This document shows, piece after piece, positions 1 to 50,327 of a stretch of DNA of 64,000 nt (positions are counted from its first letter, which is position 1; each line of letters starts with the position of its first letter). This DNA comes from Phoebastria nigripes (Eukaryota > Chordata > Aves > Procellariiformes > Diomedeidae): assembly GCA_035582835.1 (NCBI GenBank), contig JAYKAV010002728.1, positions 126,453 to 190,452 of the forward strand, written 5' to 3'. The notes under the pieces are model-generated. The model did no database searches. It was not told the origin of the DNA and saw nothing but the letters and a program-made list of their open reading frames with translations. Both the position numbers and the translations under genes were made by a program.

Positions 1-41038
<41,038 letters not shown>

Positions 41039-41039
41039 G

Positions 41040-41072
41040 TCAGCTCCCCGGGCGGGGGCGGGCAGCAGCCAT
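41040..41072 (-). CDS. Upstream ORF, 10 codons, ending 1 nt before the GCN2 start
   Basis: ATG at 41072-41070 has G at -3 and G at +4. Ten sense codons (MAAARPRPGS) are followed by TGA at 41042-41040. One C separates the stop from the EIF2AK4 ATG. It is present in the mRNA if transcription starts upstream of 41072, which the CpG island makes likely. Translation is inferred, not shown. Confidence 0.55.
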   Translation of the reverse strand: MAAARPRPGS

Positions 41073-41454
41073 CGCTCTCTGCCCCGCGGCGCTGCCACCG
41101 TGGAAGTGGCGCCGGCCCAGCNGCGGCCGCGCTCCGCCGCGCCCCGGCACCGCCTCCGCGGCGGCGGGAGGAGGAGCCGGGGGGCAGGGGCCGGCCAGCC
41201 CCGCGTGGGGCCTGGTGGTGCATCCGGCAGCGGCGGCTGCGGGAAATGCNGGGGCCTTGGCGCTGCGTTAGCCGCGGGCCGTGCAGGGACCCGACGGCTC
41301 TCGACGGCGTTTCTGGAGCTCTGCCACCCCGTGAGGGACCGCGGCATATTGCNTACCGCTGCCGTCATGCCCTGCTCAACCCCTGTGGCCACTCGTGGTC
41401 CCGCCTGCGTCATCCTCACAGCTGTGTAGGCCCAGAGTAGCTCTGCCTCATCAG

Positions 41455-41545
41455 AGAGTATCTCGAGTTGGAAGGGACCCATAGGGATCATCAAGTCCAA
41501 CCCGCTGCTCCTCACAGGACTACCTAAAACTAAACCATATGGGGG
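41455..41545 (-). mobile_element. CR1 LINE fragment
   Basis: GAGTTGGAAGGGACCCATAG, ATCATCAAGTCCAACCC and CCTAAAACTAAACCATAT are the familiar CR1 3'-region phrases, here in antisense orientation. Only about 90 bp remain. The edges are approximate. Confidence 0.75.
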
Positions 41546-43353
41546 TTGTCAGGGGAGCAGTAGTAAGAGAAGAAAATGTGCTTTTCTTCAGTCACTTCAT
41601 GTGGTAACTACTGAACAGAAGGATTGCCACAAGACGATGTAGCCTTTAAAGTTTTGGGATCTTAATGAAAAACCCCCAAGTAAATTCATATATACAAGCT
41701 TTTATATTAGGTATGTAATCCCCAGGCAAAGAAAAATGCTACAGTAGTCTGTAGCTTGCTACCACACACCCATATACTATACTTGGGTGATTTCATTTGT
41801 TAGGAAATACAGGAAACAAGACATTGGAATGAACTGAATCTTGGGAGTTTTCCTTCTGCCTTAGACCAAGTCATGTTCGTACCAGGATCCCCATTAGTTA
41901 TATTATCTTCCCCCTAAAGATCAAATTCCGTCATCAATTGAATACAAGTAAAATAAGTTTCAGAGCCATACTTGCATTATTGTAAATCTCTGCTGTTGCA
42001 GTATAATGGACTCAATTTTTCATTACTTTTGTAATTGCATGAAAAATCTGATGCTTCTCTTTTACTTACAAGGCTTATATCAATGGAGTTTTGGTGATCT
42101 TCACTTCCTGACCTTCAAGTACAGACTTTTTTTATAGACCACTTAAAGAGGGACTTACTCTAACGAATAATAGTTTCTACAGCCCTCAATTTGTCCTTCT
42201 GAAATTGAAAACTTGTTACATGCTTACTTTTGTTTATCTTTCCATAATTCTTATGGTCCCAGCTGGGGTTATAACTTGTTTAATAACTGGTAGTTTCATA
42301 ATGTCATTAGTAGCTAACCAAAACCAAATCTTAAACTGTATCACTGTTCTGATGCTGTTCTTTGTTCCTTACCATGTCTGGGAATGCCTGGAATGTGCCT
42401 TTAGTGGTAGTGTTTTTCTGTCTCATCTTTTTTTTTTTTTGTGGGAAACGCATGACCAAAGCTGTGTGGTGTTTATCTAACAACAGAGATCTCCTTTTGC
42501 ACAGTCAAATGTGACCTGGGGCACTGTAATTGTCCACTAGTTTCTTGTACCTTCTTAGAAGTAACTGCTATATTTGAACCACTGGTGCAGTTGGGTATGC
42601 TCATCTATCAATTTGTATAGTCTCCCTGTGTTAAAGACTAGAAATAAAACTTTCTAGGCCCCGAATTCATCTTCTCTCCTACACAAAGATACAGCAAGAA
42701 TTACCAATTTGAAGATGCAATGCAGTAAGTAATTAAGAAACTTCAGTAAAATTTTCTTTAACAGAAATTATGGGTTTACACTTTCCAAGCACTTTGTGTG
42801 GGGCACGCAGCCCAGCACATGGGAAACTTCTCCCGTCTTACATTGCGTAACAATGGGTGGGTCAGGTAACATTATGCATTGTTAAAGCTGCCCGACTGTT
42901 CCCGTTCTTCGTGACTTGGCAAAATTTTAACCAGTTGGGATGAAATGTTCTAGACCAAATGTCTACCTCAGGCTATTTTATTTTTTGCTCTTAATTTCTT
43001 CTACAATGATTCATTGTTTCCAATAAGAAAGCCAGAGAAAAGTAACCATAATAAAAACATTCTGAGAATTTCTTTTAAAAAGTCTTGTACCCCAGCGGAA
43101 GTGTGAAAATTTGATGGATGATGGGGAAGAGACAACCTTTTTCAGTGCTGTGGCTTTGCTAGCTAGCCTTGTGAAAACCTGCATAAAGTAAACCAAATTA
43201 TATTTTTTTTGGGGTGGAGGGGAAGTATTCACATGCTCCGCACAGATTTACTGGAGTACAGTGAACATCACTGAAGAGTCCACCTGCCCTGAACATGTGC
43301 CGGACTGCATCTGGACAGAAGCTTCCTTTCCAAAATTTAAGACAAAATTTAAA
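41546..43353. other. EIF2AK4-GPR176 intergenic region, part 1
   Basis: About 1.8 kb of AT-rich unique-looking sequence between the CR1 scrap and the inverted repeat. A small ORF at 42205-42480 (plus) is hydrophobic but matches nothing I know. Confidence 0.65.
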
Positions 43354-43422
43354 ACTCTCACATCCCACAACATTAAAATTTAATTCTAGCCATTAAAATT
43401 TAATGATGTGGGATGTGAGAGT
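43354..43422. repeat. Near-perfect inverted repeat, 31-bp arms, 7-bp loop
   Basis: Left arm 43354-43384 and right arm 43392-43422 pair with one mismatch. The arms begin ACTCTCACATCCCACA and end in ATTAAAATTTAAT, itself palindromic. RNA or single-stranded DNA from here would form a long hairpin. Confidence 0.93.
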
Positions 43423-43429
43423 GTGCTTT

Positions 43430-43990
43430 CACTTCCCCTTGTGCATGGTAAGGGGAAGTGAGTCTCCCCAGGTGAAGTGCAGGAGAGAGGGGAAGGGTCC
43501 AGGAGGGAGGAGTGGAAGAAATGGGCCGCTGTGTGAGGAAAGGCACCTTGCTGGTGGCTGGGAGGTGGAAGGGAGCACGTCAGAGTCTGGGCACAGAGGC
43601 TGGCCAAAATGGCCACAGGGATGTTGGGGGACCAAAAGGAGGAGGAAGCCGATGCAGGAGCCCCAGGAAACAAAGATGAGGGGGAAGCTCGGTGGAAGCT
43701 GCTGAGTATGGCCCAGGGAAAGTGAAAAAAACCTGGGACTGGCTGGACAAGGTGAATGAGTTGGGAGTAGGGGTGAGAGGAAAGGGCAGGCAGGTGAGTG
43801 AGCCTGGGGTCAGGCTGGGAGTGGGGAAGAGACATGAATTGCTAGAAAAGAGCCTGAAGCATTGAGTTGGGAGATTCTCACTCCCAGAGGAGAGGAGGCT
43901 GCAAAGGGCAGGGCCCGAACGCAGGGAGGCAGAAGCAGAGGTTGCGCCAGCAGCCTTCAGGGCCTGTGGTGGGATGGGGTGGTGACANTC
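43430..43990. other. Purine-rich (GGA/GAG) block
   Basis: The plus strand is strongly G/A-rich with many GGGAGG and GAGGGG runs. It causes a 149-codon proline/serine-rich ORF on the minus strand (43386-43835) that has no recognisable homology. The block may be regulatory sequence upstream of the GPR176 CpG island. Confidence 0.6.
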
Positions 43991-44477
43991 CCCGTTTCCC
44001 TGGGGTCAGCAAGTGTCTTTGAACCCACGGCAGAGCACTCGGCTCTTTCCTGTTCATCTGAGTTCACATGAGACAGGACATAGGTAACAGAAATACATTT
44101 TATTCATTTGGGGTCCTTGAAAAAGCCTTGCTGTGCAGGGGTTATACTCAGAGGTACCTGTTCTTCAGGGGGCACTTCCAGATTTGCTGGCCAATGGCTG
44201 AAAAATCTTTTTGGGCTGGATTTTTAACTAGCCATCCTGCTAAAATCTTCAAATTAAAGGGAACTGTGCAGCCGCTATAGGGATGCACACTTTTTGCACA
44301 ATTAAAACTCAAACTTATTATGCCTATAGAGGAGCCTTCCTGGCAAATCAAGTATTAAAAAAAAAAATCTGTTTTAACAAATAGTATGTATATCTAGAAG
44401 TTAGCACTGTCTTTTGAAATTCTGTCTTCAGAATTACGGATCTGTTTTAAAATACCGGTTTAGAAATTCTGGCTTCC

Positions 44478-44930
44478 AGTCGGCGGTTGCCTCCCGACGA
44501 CGAGCTGCGGGCGGAGTGCCGCTCTGCCCGCCTGTGGCTGCGCGGCTACCGCGACAGGCGCTTCCCGCCTGCCCCAGCAACGCCCGCCCCAGCGAGGCCG
44601 AGCAAAATGGCGGCCCGCCCGTCCCCGCCGAGCGCCGCGGCCACGTGATGGCGGCGCCCCCCGCCCTGCGGGAGCGTGGCGGAGGCGGGAGCTCGGCGGC
44701 CCGTCGCGCCCCGCCCCGCCGGGCCACCGCCTCCCGCGGGCGGCGGGGCTTGGCGGCTGTCGGCAGTGTGGAGTGGCGGGGCCGCGGGCAGCGGCAGTGC
44801 GGGGCAGCTCAGCTCGGCGCCGCTCAGCTCGGCGCCCGGGCCGGGATGTTGGCGCACGTACGAGCAGGGGTGTCACCGCCAGGCGCGCTGGGTGCGGGGC
44901 TCGCTCACAGGGGGTCACGCAGGATCATAC
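44478..44930. promoter_or_regulatory. GPR176: CpG island, probable GPR176 promoter
   Basis: Very GC- and CpG-rich, 0.8-1.2 kb upstream of the GPR176 start codon. It contains YY1-like AAAATGGCGGC (44604-44614), an E-box CACGTG (44642-44647) followed by ATGGCGGC, and two perfect copies of GCTCAGCTCGGCGCC (44807-44821 and 44822-44836). Overlapping ORFs on both strands are GC-driven shadows. Assignment to GPR176 is by position and orientation. Confidence 0.7.
44807..44836. repeat. Perfect 15-bp tandem duplication in CpG island
   Basis: GCTCAGCTCGGCGCC occurs twice in direct succession. Confidence 0.9.
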
Positions 44931-45456
44931 GGAGGCTTTTTGGTTCGTTGGAGGCTCGAGTGCCCCCCGCCTTGGGATTCAAAACCAAATTAATTTTCCC
45001 CGAGAAATAGCTGGAGTGCAGTGGCAGCCATTGGGCAGTCATTTACTTCTCTGGACTCTGTCTAAGGGTCTTCTTGGCGTCCAGTGTCGCGCAGAGCAAG
45101 GAGGGACGCGGGACGGAGCCAGGTCTCGCCCCAGGAGGAGCGGGCAGAAGGAGAGAGGAGAGCGCTAGGAGGTGTGCCACGGGGAAAGAGATGCCTTTCC
45201 TCTCTCAAGGTTGTGAGAAAAGCTAACGCCACGGCTGAGAATGGAGTGGGGGGACAGAGCTTGTGGTCCATCAACTTTTCCCAACCGGTTTTAATGTATA
45301 GTAAGTCTGTGCGTGCGAGCGTGTACGCGGCGGGCGCGAGGTGACCTTCTGGCGGGGTTGGGAAGATGAGCAGCGGTATGGACTGTAATTTCCTCATTCA
45401 CGTTTATTGCAGTAAAACATGCTGAGGAAACGCTGTGGTATTGTGAAGCAAGAAAT

Positions 45457-45657
45457 ATGGGACAGCTAATCGCAAGGAGGAGCCTGCTTTATTTTCTGCT
45501 TTTCTTTACTGGCTATCATGATTTTCAGGGTAGAAACGCGAAAAGCCAAGCCTGCTTTCTGGGACACACAAATGTGGTGAAGATGCCCCCGAGTGTCAGA
45601 GACGAGGCTTTATCCTCAGAAGCACTGTTTTGCCTGTGGGCTCCGTTCAGTCATTAA
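45457..45657 (+). CDS. Possible upstream ORF of GPR176, 66 codons
   Basis: Starts MGQLIARRSLLYFLLFF and stops 59 nt before the GPR176 ATG. It matches no known protein. Two shorter ORFs precede it (45366-45425 and 45419-45469). All three would lie in the leader if transcription starts in the CpG island and the leader is unspliced; neither is shown. Confidence 0.3.
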   Translation: MGQLIARRSLLYFLLFFTGYHDFQGRNAKSQACFLGHTNVVKMPPSVRDEALSSEALFCLWAPFSH

Positions 45658-45716
45658 AGGCAGGGCTCAATAACCTGTGGTGATTAGGTGGCAGCAAGGA
45701 AGGCAGGAACTTTGCC

Positions 45717-45945
45717 ATGGGGTATGACAAAAGCTGGATCGTGAGGAACGAAAGCGAGCATGCCCCGTACCAGGCTATCACCAGAGCTCTGGAGATGAGG
45801 AACGCCTCGGCTGGGCAGATGGTGTGGCAGGGTGGGAATGGCAGCGAGGCTGGCGCCGCAGAGGGCGAGGAGCGTGACGAAGAGCAGACGTACAGGCATT
45901 TCACTACCACGGTGCAAATTGTCATCTTCGTAGGCTCTTTGCTGG
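45717..45945 (+). CDS. GPR176: GPR176 coding exon 1 (orphan class A GPCR, N-terminus)
   Basis: GPR176 is an orphan receptor, reported in mammals as a constitutively active receptor of the circadian pacemaker in the suprachiasmatic nucleus. This exon gives 76 codons plus 1 nt: an extracellular N-tail and the start of transmembrane helix 1. TTTVQIVIFVGSLLG aligns with TTTVQVVIFIGSLLG of the recalled human protein, which also has a Trp at residue 7 and ends its exon in the same helix. The N-tail carries sequons at Asn11, Asn29 and Asn41 and is otherwise poorly conserved. The ATG context is GCCATGG, a strong Kozak. The donor is GTAAGT at 45946. The remaining exons are beyond 64000: I see no other GPR176 transmembrane sequence in the window. 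Confidence 0.88.
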
Positions 45946-47634
45946 GTAAGTGGGTGTTGCTGGAGTTTTTTGTTGATGTGGTTTGTTTATGCTTATGGTC
46001 AGGGACTGCAGACCAAACGGTTACTAGCATCATTTGCTGCCTTAGTGACTCTTCTTTTTGCATTTTAGGTCCTCAGGTGTATGATTTCATGTTCCTTGGG
46101 GATTTCTGATGTGTAAAAGCTATTACTGTAAGAAGTTAGCTATTCATCACAGATGAGAACTGGTACATTAGATGTATGTATCACTTAGTAAACTTTTCTA
46201 TCAGAATTTAAATGGGCAAAAATTTAATGGGTTGATTATACCCTTATTTTCAGCTGTAATGGGATCTGTTCTCTTTACCATAGAAAAGGGTGTGGAGTGT
46301 TTTAAACAAGTTTTACTGAATTTCTGTTTCACGCCGCAGTAATTCTGCATTTTATCCTGCAGATTTCAGATGAATCCTTTGGAAGTACTTTATGCTGTAA
46401 ACATGTATAACCATGTGCAATCTTGCCTACTTGTTATACTTAAATTAGGAATCATACACTTTAGATATGTGGTAGTAAACGAATAATATATGGCCATATA
46501 ACTTTACAAATGTGTGTACATTTGCTTTCTAGGTGCTTATAGTACATTGTTTTGTTAGGAATACACATGAATGTCTTACAAAAAAAAAAAGGCAAAATAA
46601 GCCTTTTGGTGAGTCAATTTAGCACTGTTTGGGAGATCAGTAAGCTGGATTTCAGTAAAATGCTGCTGCTAAGTCATTCAAAGCTAGTTACTGGAAATGA
46701 TGATGAGGCTTTTCACACAAGGCTTGACTGAGAAAGTCTCCAGCTCTCAAGTGAGTTCAGTAGAACTTTGCTGATGGTCATTGGCTCTTATTATCAAGGA
46801 TTTGTTTGTGTTTTTCGTGATCTTGAGTAATGCTAAAATCCATTTCTGTGGTCATGATAGTTAATTCTAATATCGATTTCTTCTTGGTAATATTTAATAA
46901 CACTTAAATAATTTCTAAGAAGATGGTAGGCATAGTCTTGGAACAGTGTTGAGCTCTGGGCTCAGTCAGCAATACACTTAACTGGTTATTACTGTAATCA
47001 TGAGTCTTTTGGCCTCAATTATTCTTCTCTCCAGTGGGGGTAATCCTCATGGTTCTTGCTTTTTTTTATTTAGCTCATAGGTAGCGTGGGGAAAGGACTC
47101 TCTTTTTCTGTATGTTGGATAGTGCCTAGCACAACATGATAGCCAGCAAATAGTGTCCTAAAAATAACAAATTTGCCTGAGAAAACTCAGAATTTTAGTT
47201 CTTTATCTTTTGGGTTTTGAGCCTTAAGAGCGTACATTTGGGTCATATGTCCAGACTTACTTTCATGAGCATGGATCCTCAAATTTTATTTGAAGCAGAA
47301 AACAGACACTCTCATGTAATCATGCCCTCAGCAGCTAGGAGTTTTTAAAAACCAACCAACCAACCAACAAATACCATATCTATAAATTTTGCAAGACTAC
47401 TGTAAGTCATGGTTTGGCACTCCTGCAATTTGCTTTCAAGAGGTGGACTCTCTGAAAAGATCTGGACCCGTTATAAGGGGTTTATCTGCAGATTGGATGG
47501 CTGGGAGGCTGATGAAGCTTCCAGAACAGTAACTTCTCCAGGCCTATCAAAGAGCAAAACAGGAGAGGAAATGATTTTTTTAAAATATGAAAATGCAGTA
47601 GTCCAGTGACAAATGTTGTGGGCCTCGTGAATTT
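45946..47634 (+). other. GPR176: GPR176 intron 1, first part
   Basis: Unique-looking AT-rich sequence. A short (CCAA)n run lies at 47350-47368. No gene recognised. Intron 1 continues to the window end. Confidence 0.75.
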
Positions 47635-48138
47635 CATAGAATCATAGAATAGTTTGGATTGGAAGGCACCTTTTAAAGGTCATCTAGTCCAACCCCCCTG
47701 CCATGGGCAGGGACATCTTCAACTAGATCAGGTTGCTCAGAGCCCCATCCAACCTGACCTTGGGATGCCCCCCAACCTTTCCAGGGATGGGGCATCTACC
47801 ACCTCTCTGGGCAACCTGTTCCAGTGTTTCACCACCCTCATTGTAAAAAATTTCTTCCTTATATCAAGTCTAAATCTACCCTCTTTTAGTTTAAAACCAT
47901 TCCCCCTTGTCCTATTGCTACAGACCCTGCTAAAAAGTTTGTCCCCATCTTTCTTATAAGCCCCCTTCAGGTACTGATAGGCTGCAGTAAGGTCTCCTTG
48001 AAGCCTTCTCTTCTCCAGGCTGAACAACCCCGACNCTCTCAGCCTTTCTTCATAGGAGAGGTGTTCCATCCCTCTGATAATTTTCATGGCCCTCCTCTGG
48101 ACCCACTCCAGCAGGTCTATGTCTTTCTTGTGCTGAGG
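47635..48138 (-). mobile_element. CR1 LINE, 5'-truncated, ORF2 C-terminus
   Basis: The left end TCATAGAATCATAGAAT is the complement of the CR1 3' tail. Reading the minus strand from about 48087 gives the reverse transcriptase C-terminal tail ([43 protein letters not shown]), close to intact except for one N (48035) and a frame change near the end. It is a non-autonomous remnant. Confidence 0.93.
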
Positions 48139-50096
48139 AATTTACAGTGATGGAAACCAATTTTAACTATTTTTTTGAAACTGTCTTCTTTTCCAGCCTC
48201 CCTGCTGCCCCGAAACACTATTTTAAAAACATTTATGACACATGCTATTGTAACAGCTGAAAGCTTAGGAGTCTTTAAAAATGTCTTCCCATATCATCCC
48301 TATGAATGTACTGCTATTCCCTCTTTACTGAATGGAAACAAAGCCACAAAGAAGCTGAAGCCCTGATCTCCAGAAGGCCTCAGGGTTTCAGTGCCTGCAT
48401 GCTCAACCCTCATATGTGCCGAAGTTTTGCTTGTGCGTGCGCTGCACACTATCTCTGCATCAGCAGGGGAGAACAACTTGATATTTACCTCACACTTATG
48501 CTTGCACAAGTGCCGTTAATTAAGTTTTCCTCTTTATTTGTTCTCTGCCATGGTCCTTAAGAGCGTGGGCGGCATCCTGCTCTTTTCTCCCTCAGCTAAG
48601 CCCATCAGCTGAGCTACAGAATAGCAGTTCTTTGGTCCAGTGAGTCTCAGGTTCCTCTTTGCAGAGGGGAAACCCTTCGAGGGGAATTAGGACTATCCTT
48701 CCCCCTAAAGCATGAGAAGGGGGACACTCTCCTCAGAGGCAGGATGTGTGGGTTTGAATCCTTTCTGGTTTAGGAGGATGTACAACTCGCACATCCCAAT
48801 GTCGGTGCCCAAGCCACTTTGTTATTGGATAAAATGGCACTACCATTTTAAAAGGAAGAAATGATTTCTGCTTCCAGCTTGAAAGGGAACAAACATATAT
48901 GCCTCAGTCTTGATAATGAATACTGGGGTCTGACATAAGCAGCAGTCTACAGCACGGAGAGGTCCAGGTCCTACAAGAGGGAAGAATCACAGTTGTGGCT
49001 GTGAATTTAATTTGGGTTCCTGCTGCGCAGAAAAATGTGATAGTGATAGTCAGTTGTGAGAGAGATGTACACTATGTTTTTCTCTCCCATATAAGACCCT
49101 TATTTAAGACCCTTATTTGAGACCTTGTAACCGTAGGAGAAATTCTTGTGTTAGTTTTCCCTGTGTTGTGAAGGGACAGTGCTATGGCGAGTGCTTCATG
49201 ATACCTGCTAAGGACAAGAAACAGTCGAACTGTTCTTCTTTATGGTTACTTTACAATACATTGGAAGCACATCCTCAATTTATTTATTTATTTTAGGTAG
49301 CAATAACAATGATACTAGGTTCTAGAATTTTTGTTTGTCTTTAAAAGGGATTATGTAGTTGTGACAAGCTTGCCAAAGCTTGAACCTGGATGTGACCTTA
49401 ACATGTATATCAGAGGATCTAACTGGTAGAACCAACCAGAAGTATCAAGAGGCTTGCTAATTGGCAGATTTTTTTCCTATTGTTTTTTGTCCTAATTTGT
49501 AGAAAGTTTCCATTGTTAAAAATTTCTGGTTTTGTAAAGAATCAGATTATTCCATGTTTGGAATGGACAAAACATAATTATTAGTCTAAAAATCACTTAT
49601 AATTTAGGGCAGTTAGAGAGGAGAGTTCTTCAGATAACTTGGTCATGAGTTACTGAGTTAATTAAGCTATAATGTGCTTAAATGCTACAGTTTTAAATAG
49701 CTGTTCATGTGACTTTGAGTCTGTTTGCACAAACCTTCTACTGTTGCTTTTCCACTGCTTGTGTGGAAGTTCTTTCTTAGCAGACTACCTATGATTTTAA
49801 TTTTCAAGGACTGAGGAATAAAATGGGGTAAATCTGCATCTCTATACTTTGAACCCAGCTGGTACTACCCGTTATGCACTCCTTTGGCTGTAGCCTACCA
49901 CGAGGTTTCAGCACAAGACAGGAGGCATTGGAGGGAGGAATTTGGTCAATTTAGTTACCCTGATTAGCAGCTCGGTTTGCCTCTGTGAAGGAAAGATTTG
50001 CAGTATATTCAAGACTTGCAAGCCATTTCTGTGATGCTTAGCTGAGCGCATGAACTGGGGAATTAATCTGGGGAGCTTTAAATACTTTGCACATGT
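48139..50096 (+). other. GPR176: GPR176 intron 1, between two CR1 copies
   Basis: About 2 kb of unique-looking sequence. No gene recognised. Confidence 0.7.
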
Positions 50097-50327
50097 TGAT
50101 GAAAAAAACATTAGGAAAACTTTCTTTACAGAAAGAGTGGTTAAGCATTGGAACAGGCTGCCCAGGGAAGTGGTGGAGTCACCATCCCTGGAAGTATTTA
50201 AAAGACGTGTAGATGAGGCGCTTAGGGACATGGTTTAGTGGGCATGGTGGTGTTGGGTTGATGGTTGGACTCGATGATCTTAGAGGTCCTTTCCAACCTT
50301 AATGATTCTATGATTCTATGATGCTAT
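50097..50327 (+). mobile_element. CR1 LINE, 5'-truncated 3' end
   Basis: Encodes [20 protein letters not shown] and [19 protein letters not shown], the last residues of ORF2, ending at TAG about 50238. The short 3' UTR and the ATTCTATG repeat tail follow (about 50307-50324). It is opposite in direction to the copy at 47635-48138. Confidence 0.93.

Noticed and set aside
44414..45397. ORFs up to 198 codons on both strands in the second CpG island
   Set aside because: Stop codons are rare in such GC-rich sequence. Frames overlap on both strands, and the residues are mostly Ala, Arg, Gly and Pro with no homology.
47737..48087. 116-codon ORF that looks like a conserved protein
   Set aside because: It is the reverse transcriptase C-terminus of a truncated CR1 element, not a host gene.
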